A stretch of 64,000 nt of DNA from Sorangium cellulosum So0157-2 (lineage in GTDB: Bacteria; Myxococcota_A; Polyangia; Polyangiales; Polyangiaceae), in contig NC_021658.1 of the NCBI RefSeq assembly GCF_000418325.1, forward strand, positions 9,872,001 to 9,936,000, read 5' to 3'. Below, piece by piece: positions 19,001-26,855 of this stretch. The notes below the pieces were generated by a model, which saw only the letters and a program-made list of their open reading frames with translations, did no database searches and had not been told where the DNA came from. Position 1 is the first letter of the stretch, and the number at the start of each line of letters is the position of its first letter. The translations under genes and the position numbers were made by a program.

Positions 19001-21015
19001 ACTCCCAGCTCCAGAAGCAGTACAACGTCATCCGCGACTGCTACGAGGTGGAGACGAAGGCGCCCGCGAGCTGGAACGAGGCGCTCGACGGCAAGTGGCA
19101 CCAGGTCATCGACGGCGGCATCGTCACGGTCGGCAACGAGACGAAGCGCTGCCGCCAGCAGCCGGTCGACTACGTGAGCTGGAGGAACCTGCGCAAGCCG
19201 GAGGACAAGGAGACCAACCTGATCTCCTTCCGAGGCGGCCCGGCGGTCGACGATCGGGGCCGGGTGCGCGTGCCGTACGCGTTCGCGAGCGACAACTGGG
19301 CCGACACCGGCAACGTCTCGGTCTTCCGCCACGACAACGGCGCCGACCCGTACGAGCAGCTGATGTTCCTGATCACCTCCCAGGAGAACAGGCACATCTT
19401 CGACAACTTCCGGCGCGGCCGCACGACGTTCAACGTCCGCGCCGCGGCGGACCGGTCCTACAGCCGCTACAACGAGAAGCTCCTCGGCATCGCCGGCGGC
19501 ATCGGGTTCTTCGGGACGATCTACCAGGATCTCGCGACGAACCAGGGCCTGTCGTTCGACTCGCTGTGGCCGCTCCTCATCGAGGGCAGCCTGGAGGAGA
19601 ACGTCATCGCCGCGACGGTGGCCTTCGACCACTTCGCCCGGCAGCTGTCCCGCCCGGAGGTGGGGCCGCACTACCTGCGCAACAGCGAGGCGTTCGATCC
19701 GGGCAGCCCGTGGTCCGAGTGGGGCATCCTGCGGTCGAACGACGACAGCGACGATTACGGCGCGGGCGAGGACTTCAGCGGCTTCGGCGGCCAGGCCAAC
19801 ACCGACGTGCTTGTGCAGATCCCGAACGGCTCGACCGGCTACCTGAAGGACATCGGGTTCGGCGGTCACCCGCTCGCGAACAAGAACTCGGAGGTCAACG
19901 GCGACTTCGACACCGACTTCACGATCAACGCGGGCAGCTACTACGACAAGATCAACGCGGCGATCCTGCTCTCCGAGTCGGAGGACCGGTTCGTGAGCAG
20001 CTCCCGCCGCGACTTCTACGACGCCCGCTTCCGCGCGGTCGGCATGGCCGACGTGCTGCCCGAGGGCTACCGCCGCCTGCTCGCCAACGCCCTGACCGGC
20101 GACCGCGCGCTCCTCGCGCCTCGCCTCGAGGCCGACGAGAACGGCTTCCCGGTGGTCGACGAGGACAGCAAGGATCCCGACCCGCTGGCGACGCAGTACC
20201 CGGCGCGCCCGATGGGCTGGGTCAGCTGGTGGCCGAACGAGGGGCCGAAGGTCTGCTTCCCGAGCGGCGGGAAGAACCTCTGCTCGAACTACATCGGCGG
20301 CGACTTCAACCCGGAGAACGTCCCCCGCACCATCGCGGTCGATCCGCAGGTCGGCTGGGAGGTGCAGAAGTTCCTGATCGCCTGGACACTCGCGTACATC
20401 CCCGCGAACGGCAAGACGAACTGGACGGACATGATGCGCATCTACCGGCTCGGCACCGACGCCGAGCCCGGGATCGAGCAGCGCATCGAGTGGCAGGACC
20501 CGACGTCCGGGCAGATCTACTACGCCCGCACGTACGGCATGGAATGCCTCTTCGGGACCGGCAAGGACAGGGCGACCTGCAAGGACTCCGGCGGCAAGTG
20601 GGTGCAGAAGGGCATCGCGGCGCGCGTGCTCGAATACGCCAACGAGCTCACGTCGAAGGGGTACCAGCTCGATCCGTCGTATGAGGGCGCCGTGCCCGGG
20701 GATCCCGCGTACGCCGCCGACTACGGCCCGGGCTTCAACAAGTACGGTCGCGCGGTGGTCATGCACCACCCGGACGGCGCCGCGATCATCGTCCAGGATC
20801 CCGCGGTCAAGGACTTGAACGCGAACAGCGGTCAGCTGGAGGCCGTGAAGCCGTGCGACCAGAACATCAACCCGAACTGCGCGCAGCTCACCATCTACAA
20901 GAACCACTACGCGTACGAGCTGAAGAGCTACAAGTCGGTGCCCGACTACATGCTCCAGATGATGGTCCAGCTCGGCGTCGCCGATCCTGATCAGCTGGGC
21001 GTGTACCCCGACTGA
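16054..21015 (+). CDS. Giant lipoprotein zinc metalloprotease (metzincin-like)
   Basis: 1653 residues from the ATG at 16054, preceded by GGAGG. A short signal ending in TVVGAGC makes it a lipoprotein with the modified Cys near residue 22. Near the middle, HEMGHSIGLRHNF (His827, Glu828, His831, His837) is the extended HExxHxxGxxH zinc site of metzincins, and a Met-turn-like STVMDYPGD follows with Met904. The regions on both sides are Tyr/Asp/Asn-rich and show no repeats or other known domain; an Asp-rich Ca-binding-like stretch (DLNADPNRDEDNDGTADE) lies near residue 365. It probably acts at the cell surface on proteins. It appears monocistronic, followed by a strong hairpin. The large flanking regions are not assigned. 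Confidence 0.85.
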   Translation: MNRIFRRAVLLGTVALTVVGAGCAEERQSIRKVQSDALAKSFFVGGSLADIADDPEFYMRGTVIDVGYGSAQDGLFTSTYAQPVSRIKWEVTEHQLNARLAYERIEGTDTKGNAYNGLTKKTTNDGQIVASYAIESHFDIRRDYNPATGEESNVIVENTTDRLWYEREYMRVDWSRNLATDAYNFDTLSQLGLYGGVEYEPLAYTVNDPNAADAPKFDAANGYFDVTTKAFATPAMLDLSSLGWGIDKFPACMLPGDFAGGTDPYGNCNPIEITIRQSFKKVVDTDYEPVDFDGVRFQAFGIFNFDYRYGYERNYGILDNQWRRFAARYNLWKRSHFYTNPETMEGAIACATRETALVSGDLNADPNRDEDNDGTADECAAAGAGSQCDVFKQKCTLPYADREAVVIPWYIGGDTSEDLFEATNWAAEEWDLAMKTSIQTSRLVECRKTGGADCDARFPMWKGQQDDIDEAIAISRDLNACRRADGWDAPQCDQAAWDAVTKLSGRRNNDPATLAIGNVVTQPSVIVLCHNPVIAGDHPACGEEGLSPRLGDLRYNSVLIVDKPQTPAPWGIMVDGDDPITGEKVAASINIWSHQTDLAAQGLVDLVRYINGEISTSEVTEGKYIRDWAQASRASGGGTGPTMTKDEVTSRLASVTKLDAEAYKNLVAQGISPQLRAVIEPMKAKVADIAVRSDVPSPQQAVVSARMKAARGSLAEAELMNPAMLQRAGIPAGVPVEGPFADAASPFAMNNPQVQSQLRRMHDSALAERGACILHEAPEASAMTGLAEALREKFPPADNETSADRRERYERMFKYIQRRYQYAVIAHEMGHSIGLRHNFVSTYASLFFRPQYWQLRTKNGAIDDPCTGAPGENPEECVGPRYYDAITDEEQKNMIWMFQHSTVMDYPGDVSQDLVGLGVYDFAAARFFYGDTVSVYDNGDRNYLAGGRVGGALLAATDSFGGLAGIKYGTYAKGSGSVTDFHYSQLQKQYNVIRDCYEVETKAPASWNEALDGKWHQVIDGGIVTVGNETKRCRQQPVDYVSWRNLRKPEDKETNLISFRGGPAVDDRGRVRVPYAFASDNWADTGNVSVFRHDNGADPYEQLMFLITSQENRHIFDNFRRGRTTFNVRAAADRSYSRYNEKLLGIAGGIGFFGTIYQDLATNQGLSFDSLWPLLIEGSLEENVIAATVAFDHFARQLSRPEVGPHYLRNSEAFDPGSPWSEWGILRSNDDSDDYGAGEDFSGFGGQANTDVLVQIPNGSTGYLKDIGFGGHPLANKNSEVNGDFDTDFTINAGSYYDKINAAILLSESEDRFVSSSRRDFYDARFRAVGMADVLPEGYRRLLANALTGDRALLAPRLEADENGFPVVDEDSKDPDPLATQYPARPMGWVSWWPNEGPKVCFPSGGKNLCSNYIGGDFNPENVPRTIAVDPQVGWEVQKFLIAWTLAYIPANGKTNWTDMMRIYRLGTDAEPGIEQRIEWQDPTSGQIYYARTYGMECLFGTGKDRATCKDSGGKWVQKGIAARVLEYANELTSKGYQLDPSYEGAVPGDPAYAADYGPGFNKYGRAVVMHHPDGAAIIVQDPAVKDLNANSGQLEAVKPCDQNINPNCAQLTIYKNHYAYELKSYKSVPDYMLQMMVQLGVADPDQLGVYPD

Positions 21016-21032
21016 TCCGCTCCTCGCCACGC

Positions 21033-21057
21033 CGGGGGCCCCGCGCCGGGGCCCCCG
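21033..21057 (+). terminator. GC-rich hairpin after the metalloprotease
   Basis: CGGGGGCCCC and GGGGCCCCCG pair perfectly around a 5-base loop, 18 bp after the stop codon, and are followed by a C/T-rich tract rather than a pure T run. Confidence 0.55.
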
Positions 21058-21272
21058 CGCTCCCCTCCTCCTCCTCTTCTCCCCCTCCAGCACCAGCGCC
21101 CCGAACGCGCGGGCGCTCGGCGATCCCCGCGGACGCCGTGACCCGCGCGGCCGTCGCCGGCCGTCAGGCCGGGTGAGCCCGCGGTCGCTCGGCCCCGCCC
21201 CGCTCGCGGCTTACAGGTCGCGCGGGCGCCGCGGCGGCAGTACGCTCCCCGACGCGCAGCGCGCGCCACGGC

Positions 21273-21875
21273 ATGGACGCCTCCCCCGCCCTCCCCGCCA
21301 TCACCCCGGCGCAGCTCTCGGACGCGCGGGCCTTCATGACCTACCTCGTCGAGCACGTGGCCGAGTCCGGCCGCCGCGGCGCGCCCCATTTCGCCGTCGT
21401 GACGTCGCTCGCGCCCGACGAGGTCGAGAAGAGCGCGCGCGACCGCTGGAGCAAGGCGCTCGACGAGCCGCTCTGGGGGCGGGCCTGGCTGCTCCGGTCG
21501 ACCGAGCCGCGGGCGCGCGTCATCGGGCACATCGAGCTGCGCGGCGGCCGCGTCTGGTCCGAGGGCCACCGCGCCGTCGTCGCGATGGGCATCCTCGGCC
21601 CCTACACCGGGCAGGGCCACGGCCGGCGCCTGCTCGAGACGGCGATCGCCTGGGCGCGCGACAAGGCGGGCCTCTCGTACCTGGATCTCGGCGTCTTCTC
21701 CAACAACGAGCGCGCCATGCGGCTCTACACGCGGATGGGCTTCGTCCCGATCGGCACCCGCCCCGACGCGTTCCGGGTGGGCAGCGCCATCCTGGACGAC
21801 ATCCAGATGACGCTCGCGCTCCGCGCCCCCGACGCGCGTCCGGACGCGCGCGCGGCCAGGCCCGCCGGGCGCTGA
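21273..21875 (+). CDS. GNAT-family N-acetyltransferase
   Basis: 200 residues. The acetyl-CoA pyrophosphate-binding motif is visible as GPYTGQGHGRRLLETAIAWA near residue 110, preceded by the beta-strand AVVAMGILG and followed by LDLGVFSNNERAMRLYTRMGFVPIG, the classic motif B region of GNATs. It should transfer an acetyl group from acetyl-CoA to an amine on a small molecule or protein; the substrate is unknown. The C-terminus is a basic Ala/Arg-rich tail. It lies 257 bp after the metalloprotease and 200 bp before the MFS gene on the same strand. Confidence 0.88.
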   Translation: MDASPALPAITPAQLSDARAFMTYLVEHVAESGRRGAPHFAVVTSLAPDEVEKSARDRWSKALDEPLWGRAWLLRSTEPRARVIGHIELRGGRVWSEGHRAVVAMGILGPYTGQGHGRRLLETAIAWARDKAGLSYLDLGVFSNNERAMRLYTRMGFVPIGTRPDAFRVGSAILDDIQMTLALRAPDARPDARAARPAGR

Positions 21876-22075
21876 TCCCGGCGGCACGAGCCCGATCGGC
21901 GCGCCGGCGCCGGCGCGCCGGCCGGGCTGTGCCGCCGGTGCGCGCTGGAGGGTACCCACCGCGGCGCAGATGGGTCATGAGGAGACCGCCGCCCGGGCGC
22001 CCGTCGGCCAGCCCGGCCACCCCGGCGCGGATCGCCCGCGGTCCTCGCCGCCGCCCATCGCCACCGAAAGCCACC

Positions 22076-23287
22076 ATGCGCCGTTCGCCGCTCCTGCCGA
22101 TCTTCCTGACCGTCTTCGTCGACGTCCTCGGCCTCACGCTCGTCCTGCCGCTGCTCCCGTTCTACGCCGAGCACTTCGGCGCCAGCGCGCTCGTGGTCGG
22201 CGTGCTCGCGGCGAGCTACGCGGTCTGCCAGCTCGTCTCCGGGCCGATCCTCGGGCGGATCTCCGACCGCGTGGGCCGCAAGCCGACGCTGCTCGCGAGC
22301 CAGACCGGCACGTTCTTCGGGTTCCTCGTGATCGGCTCGGCGACCTCGCTGCCGATGCTCTTCGTGGGGCGGATCATCGACGGCCTCACGGCCGGGAACC
22401 TGACGATCGCGCAGGCGTACATCAGCGACGTGACCCGGCCGGAGGAGCGCACCAGGGCGTTCGGCCTGATCGGCATCGCCTTCGGCTCGGGGTTCCTGCT
22501 CGGCCCGGCCATCACCGGCGAGCTCGCGAGCCGGTTCGGCTACGGCGCCCCGGCCTACGGCGCGGCGGCGCTGTCGCTGACGTCGATCCTCCTGACGGCC
22601 ACGCTGCTGCCGGCGAAGCCGATCGCGCCGGCGGCCTCGCCCGAGGCGGCCGCGGCCGAGCCCGCCCGCGCGTCGGGCGCGTCGGTGATCGGGCGCGGGG
22701 ACGCCTTCCGCCGCTTCTTCGACCGGCCCCTCCCGCGCCGCCGGCTGCTCGAGTTCTTCGCCTTCACGCTCTCGTTCTCGACGCTCATCGGCGGCCTCGC
22801 GCTGTTCCTCGAGCGGCGCTTCGCGTTCGGGGTCAAGGAGACGGGCTACCTCTACGCGTTCTCCGGCCTCGTCGGCGGGAGCATCCAGGGCGGCGCGATC
22901 GGCCGGCTGGCGAAGCGGTTCGGCGAGGAGCGGCTCGCGCTGATCGGCTTCGGCACGATGGTGATCGGCTACGGCCTGCTCGGCGTGGCGTACGCGCTGC
23001 CCACGCTGCTCGTGCTCGTGGGGATCGGGGCGTTCGGCTCGGCGGTGGTGCGGCCGGCCGTCACCACGCTGCTCACGAAGAGCGTCGGCCGCGACGAGCA
23101 GGGCGCGGCGCTCGGCGTGAGCCAGTCGCTGGCGAGCCTCGCGCAGATCGTCGGCCCCATCGGCGCCGGGTGGCTGATCCAGCACCGGGCGCTCTCGGCC
23201 TACGGCCTCATGGCGGCGGGCTTCGCCGCCGTCGGCGTCCTCCTCGGCCTGCAGAAGCTCCCCGTCGGCGAGCCGGTCGAGTCCTGA
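22076..23287 (+). CDS. MFS transporter, DHA1/TetA-like
   Basis: 403 residues with 12 predicted helices. The start at 22076 (MRRSPLLPIFLTVFVDVLG) is the usual N-terminus of drug:proton antiporters; the longer open frame upstream is not similar to the family. Motif A is present between helices 2 and 3 (GPILGRISDRVGRKP), and the antiporter motif C-like AFGSGFLLGPAITG in helix 5. A charged central loop (about residues 190-220) separates the halves. It probably exports a small hydrophobic compound; the substrate cannot be deduced. It ends in a strong hairpin shared with the convergent carboxypeptidase gene. Confidence 0.9.
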   Translation: MRRSPLLPIFLTVFVDVLGLTLVLPLLPFYAEHFGASALVVGVLAASYAVCQLVSGPILGRISDRVGRKPTLLASQTGTFFGFLVIGSATSLPMLFVGRIIDGLTAGNLTIAQAYISDVTRPEERTRAFGLIGIAFGSGFLLGPAITGELASRFGYGAPAYGAAALSLTSILLTATLLPAKPIAPAASPEAAAAEPARASGASVIGRGDAFRRFFDRPLPRRRLLEFFAFTLSFSTLIGGLALFLERRFAFGVKETGYLYAFSGLVGGSIQGGAIGRLAKRFGEERLALIGFGTMVIGYGLLGVAYALPTLLVLVGIGAFGSAVVRPAVTTLLTKSVGRDEQGAALGVSQSLASLAQIVGPIGAGWLIQHRALSAYGLMAAGFAAVGVLLGLQKLPVGEPVES

Positions 23288-23299
23288 GGGCGCGCGCCT

Positions 23300-23338
23300 G
23301 CGCCTGAGCGCGCCTCCCTGCGCTGCGCGCTCAGGCGC
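23300..23338. terminator. Bidirectional hairpin between convergent genes
   Basis: Perfect 14-bp arms GCGCCTGAGCGCGC and GCGCGCTCAGGCGC enclose 11 bases; further GC pairing extends outward. The hairpin lies between the MFS stop (+) and the carboxypeptidase stop (-), whose TGA is inside the right arm. No T run. Confidence 0.6.
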
Positions 23339-24569
23339 GCGCGCCCTTCACGAAGGGCAGGACGGCCTCGACGAGCGGCGGCGTGGCGTCGTCGAGCTTC
23401 CGGGGGTTGTACCAGGCGAACGGCTCGACGAGCCGCGACGGTCGCAGGCCGAGCCTGCCGCGCGAGCACTCGACGAGGAGCGACAGGGCCCCGTGGCGGT
23501 CGTGGAGCCAGTCGATCTCCAGGCCCGCCTTGCGGATGCCGCAGGCGAAGCGGACGTAGGACATGGCGCGGTACGGCCTGCGGCCCGCGGCGCGCGCGAC
23601 GCTCCGGGCGAAGGCGCGGTGCTCGGCGGCGTCGGCCACGGGCCAGAGGCTGTGCGCCGGCGGGTACAGCACGGCGCCGCCGGCGCTGTGCAGCGACAGG
23701 GCGCGGTCGATCCGGCGCGAGGACAGCGCGTGCGCGATCGCCTCGACCTCCGGCTCGCTGGCGGGGCGGCTGCCGGGCGAGACGACGAGCCCGATGAGGC
23801 GCTGCACGAGGCCGCGCTCGTACCACCCGGCGTCGAAGTTCCGGTTGAGGTCGACCCCCCGCGCGTTGCCGCGCACGTAGCGGTGGCGCCCGGCGCGGAG
23901 GTTCATCTCGACGCGCAGGAGCCCGTCGGGGTTCACGATCGGGACGGCGAAGATCGATCGGCCGCCGAGGTCCTCGGTCGCGAGGCGCTCGAGCAGCGCG
24001 AGGTTCGCCTCGATGCCGACCCATTCGAGGGGGTGGATCCCGGACAGGATCACCGTGGTCCGCCCGCGCGGCCCGGCGCCCGCGCCGCGGCGCGCATCGA
24101 GCGGGCCGGCGCCCGCGGCGCCGCGCGGGTCGAGCGGCCCGCCGCGCCCGGCCAGCTCCGCGGCGGCGGGCGCGGCGGAGCTCGCCGGCGGCTCGTCCGC
24201 GCCCCCCGGCGCGTCACCGCCGACGTGGGCGCCGCGGGGCGATGCGCCGTTCGTGAAGCGCCGCCCACCGTGGGAGAGCAGCGCTGGGCGACCCACACCC
24301 GGCCGGTCGCCGCCGTCGCCGGGCGGGCGGACTGGGCCGATGTGGACGGCGAGCAGCGGCTCGCCGCGGATCGAGCGCCCGAGCAGGGAGAGCTGCGCTC
24401 CCCGATCGGCGAGCCGCTCGATCGCCTCGAGGAGCTCGCCGTAGCCGCGGTAAGGGCCGAGGCCGCGGCGGGCGAGCTGGCGCGAGAGGGGCGCGCGGCG
24501 ATGTACAAAGAGGGCCGCCCTCAGGGCGGCCCGGCCTTGCTCTTCCGACGCCGGATCGGACTTCGGCAT
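23331..24569 (-). CDS. Zinc carboxypeptidase, family M14
   Basis: 412 residues from the ATG at 24569, with AGGTGAG upstream. The M14 motifs come in order: zinc ligands in SGIHPLEWVG (HxxE), substrate-binding Asn-Arg in RGVDLNRNFD, third zinc ligand in ALSLHSAGG, and catalytic Glu in LLVECSRG. No signal peptide, so it is probably cytoplasmic, as for peptidoglycan-recycling or protein-tail-trimming M14 enzymes. A Pro/Ala/Gly-rich insert (about residues 85-160) separates the N-terminal region from the catalytic part. A terminator-like hairpin lies within codons 13-20. Confidence 0.88.
   Translation of the reverse strand: MPKSDPASEEQGRAALRAALFVHRRAPLSRQLARRGLGPYRGYGELLEAIERLADRGAQLSLLGRSIRGEPLLAVHIGPVRPPGDGGDRPGVGRPALLSHGGRRFTNGASPRGAHVGGDAPGGADEPPASSAAPAAAELAGRGGPLDPRGAAGAGPLDARRGAGAGPRGRTTVILSGIHPLEWVGIEANLALLERLATEDLGGRSIFAVPIVNPDGLLRVEMNLRAGRHRYVRGNARGVDLNRNFDAGWYERGLVQRLIGLVVSPGSRPASEPEVEAIAHALSSRRIDRALSLHSAGGAVLYPPAHSLWPVADAAEHRAFARSVARAAGRRPYRAMSYVRFACGIRKAGLEIDWLHDRHGALSLLVECSRGRLGLRPSRLVEPFAWYNPRKLDDATPPLVEAVLPFVKGARA
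24512..24532 (-). terminator. Terminator-like hairpin inside the M14 coding start
   Basis: GGGCCGCCCT and AGGGCGGCCC form a perfect 10-bp palindrome around one base, at codons 13-20 of the carboxypeptidase gene. On the coding strand it is followed by TCTTTGT. It codes for a Gln-Gly-Arg-Ala-Ala-Leu-Arg-Ala-Ala stretch, so may be only codon-bias coincidence, or an attenuator-like element. Confidence 0.35.
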
Positions 24570-24676
24570 GCAGGGCTCACCTTTAGCCTAGATGACACGA
24601 CTATAGAGCACGGGTCGCGCCTTCGCGCGATCCGGAGCAGGCTGAGCCGGGATTATCGTGGTAGCGGGGCGCGCGC

Positions 24677-25216
24677 ATGGAATTCGATGTCAACGGGTGG
24701 GCGGAAGGACGTATCGAGCTCGCGGCGCCGGGCCAGGGCTGGTCGCTGCTGTCGCCGGAGCCCGAGGCGCGGATCGACGAGCACCGCTGGGCGCACCAGG
24801 CGCGCGTCTTCTTCGGCGCGGAGCTCACGCTCGTGCAGAAGAAGGCGTACCCGTCGGGGGCCACGCCGATGGCCGACGCCGTGGAGGTCGACGTCGCGCG
24901 CGTCTCCTCGACGCCGCGCGCGCCGAGCCGGGTGCTCGTGCTGACGGTGCCGCTGGATCGCGCGCCTCTTTTGCGGGCGGCGGCCGCCGCGGGGGTGCGG
25001 GCGATCGGCGGGCGCGGGTTCGACGCGCTGATCGCGCGGGCGCGGCGGGCCTGGCAGGTGCGCGAGCCGCCGGTCGCCGGCGGCGACGCGCGAGCGCCGC
25101 TGGTCGTGACGGCGATCCTCGCGGCCGTGCTGCTCGCGCCGGTGGTGCCGCCCGGCGAGGAGACGATCTTCGGGGTCAAGGGCGCGCGGGAGCGGCTGCA
25201 GCGGCTAGGCTGGTGA
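24677..25216 (+). CDS. Hypothetical protein
   Basis: 179 residues with the high-GC third positions expected of a real gene here. The N-terminal half is mixed alpha/beta (RIELAAPGQGWSLLSPEPE, ARVFFGAELTLVQKKAYP); one hydrophobic stretch near residues 137-152 (PLVVTAILAAVLLAPVV) could be a membrane helix or a buried strand. I recognise no family. It is divergent from the carboxypeptidase and 73 bp upstream of the Uma2-type gene on the same strand. Confidence 0.6.
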   Translation: MEFDVNGWAEGRIELAAPGQGWSLLSPEPEARIDEHRWAHQARVFFGAELTLVQKKAYPSGATPMADAVEVDVARVSSTPRAPSRVLVLTVPLDRAPLLRAAAAAGVRAIGGRGFDALIARARRAWQVREPPVAGGDARAPLVVTAILAAVLLAPVVPPGEETIFGVKGARERLQRLGW

Positions 25217-25289
25217 CGAGGCGGCGCGGCGCGATCGTTCTGTGGAGCGCGCGCCGCCCCGCTGGGCTAAATTTTCCTCGAGGCTGCCC

Positions 25290-25886
25290 ATGGAACTCGC
25301 ACCCAGGCTCGTCCGCCCGGCGACGCTCGCCGACCTGGAGGCGCTGCCGCCGACGTGGCGGGGCGAGATCCTCGACGACACGCTCTACGCGTTCCCTCGC
25401 CCGCGCGCGCCGCACGCGAGCGTCGAGGGGCTGATCACGACCGACCTGACGAACCCGTTCCAGCGGGGACGCGGCGGCCCCGGCGGCTGGTGGATCCTCC
25501 CCGAGCCGAGCATCCAGCTGCCCGGCGCGCCGGAGATATCGCCCGACGTCGCGGGCTTCCGCCGCGAACGCCTCCCGACGCTCCCCGCCAAGGGGCCGAT
25601 CACCCTCGTGCCGGACTGGGTCTGCGAGATCCTCTCGCCGAGCACGGCGAGCTACGATCAGATCGTCAAGCGCCGCTTCTACATGAAGATCGGCGTCCCG
25701 CACATCTGGTACGTCGACCCGCGCGACCGGACGCTGCTCGTGGCCCAGCACGTCGACGGCAAGTGGATGGAGCTCGGCATCCACGGCGCGGACGAGACGG
25801 TGCGCGCCGCGCCGTTCGACGCGGTCGAGATCGATCTCTCCGCCTGGTGGGAGGGCATCGAGCCGGAGAAGGGCGCGGATCCGTAG
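25290..25886 (+). CDS. Uma2 family (DUF820) nuclease-fold protein
   Basis: 198 residues from the ATG at 25290. The pattern is that of the Uma2/DUF820 PD-(D/E)XK family: PPTWRGEILDDTLY at the N-terminus, EISPDVAGFRRER with the conserved Asp, VPDWVCEILSPST with the catalytic-site Glu, and YDQIVKRRFYMKIGVPHIWYVDP. Family members are widespread in cyanobacteria and myxobacteria in multiple copies; the fold is a restriction-endonuclease fold, but biological function is not established. It is a single-domain protein of standard length. Confidence 0.9.
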   Translation: MELAPRLVRPATLADLEALPPTWRGEILDDTLYAFPRPRAPHASVEGLITTDLTNPFQRGRGGPGGWWILPEPSIQLPGAPEISPDVAGFRRERLPTLPAKGPITLVPDWVCEILSPSTASYDQIVKRRFYMKIGVPHIWYVDPRDRTLLVAQHVDGKWMELGIHGADETVRAAPFDAVEIDLSAWWEGIEPEKGADP

Positions 25887-25965
25887 CGGCGCCGCTCCCC
25901 CAGGGCGCGGCCTCGCGCCGCGCCGGGGTCGCGCTGGGGCGCGGCCGCGCTGGAGCTCGTCGGCG

Positions 25966-26855
25966 TCACGGCGCGGCGCCGCCCCCCGGCGCGGCGCCGC
26001 GACGCGCCGCGAGCCCCAGCGCCACGAGCGTCGCGACGTAGGGCAGGAGCTGCGCGAGATCGGCCGCGCGTGACGCCCCGCGCGCCGCGGACTGGAGCGC
26101 GATCTGCATGGCCTCCAGCGCGCCGAACAGGAGGCACGCGAGCGCCGCGCGGCCGGCGCGGAGGCCGCTCACGACGACCGCCGCGAGCGCGATGAAGCCG
26201 CGGCCGTTCGACATGCCGGAGTCGAAGCGGTGCTGGTCGTAGGCGAGGTGCGCGCCGCCGAGCGCGCAGAGGGCGCCGGACAGCGCGAGCGCGGCGCAGC
26301 GGACGCGGGTCACGGGGACGCCCGCGGCGGCCGCGGCGGCCGGGTCCTCGCCGGCGGCGCGCACCCGGAGCCCGAAGCGCGTGCGCGCGAGGAGGAGCGG
26401 CGTCGCCGCGATCGCGAGCGCCGCCGCGAGGACGACCGGATCGAGGAGCACGCGCGCGAGCAGCGCCGCGCCGGTCCGCCCGGTCGGGCCCGCGCGGAAG
26501 CCCTCGATGGGGGGCGAGCTCGAGGCGCTGTCGTAGAGCCCGCGCAGGAGGAGGCGCGTCCCCGCGTAGGCGAGCAGGTTGAGCGCGATGCCGCTGACGA
26601 CGGCGTGCACGCGGGCGCGCTCGACGATCAGGGCGTGGCCGAGCGAGAGGGCGGCGCCCGCGGCGATCGCGGCGCCGCGCTGCCGCTCGCGTGGGCGACC
26701 GCCACCGCGGCGAACGCGCCGGCGAGCAGCACCCCCTCGAGGCCGATCTGGACGACGCCCGCGCGCTCGGCCCAGATGCCGCCGAGCGCCGCGCACGCGT
26801 ACGGCGTGGAGATCCGCAGCGCCTCGGCGAGCAGGACGAGCGCGGGCGAGCTCAC
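25966..26855 (-). pseudogene. ABC transporter permease 2 (YufQ/NupQ-like), frameshifted
   Basis: The N-terminus starts at a GTG (26855) overlapping the stop of permease 1 (GTGA) and reads SSPALVLLAEALRISTPYACAALGGIWAERAG, then GVLLAGAFAAVAVAHASGSA. Family similarity then continues only in another frame, AAIAAGAALSLGHALIVERARVHAVVSGIALN, through to the stop at 25966. The switch is at about 26665-26690 in a GC-rich stretch and needs a single-base indel. Otherwise the gene is complete, a membrane permease of the BMP-dependent nucleoside or simple-sugar importer type. It may be a sequencing error or a real inactivation; high coding quality on both sides argues for an error or a recent mutation. 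Confidence 0.8.

Noticed and set aside
15922..21093. Open frame of over 1700 codons on the minus strand, opposite the metalloprotease
   Set aside because: Arg/Val/Asp-rich translation with no motif; it is the antisense shadow of a strongly biased high-GC gene that has the zinc site, signal and ribosome binding site on the plus strand.
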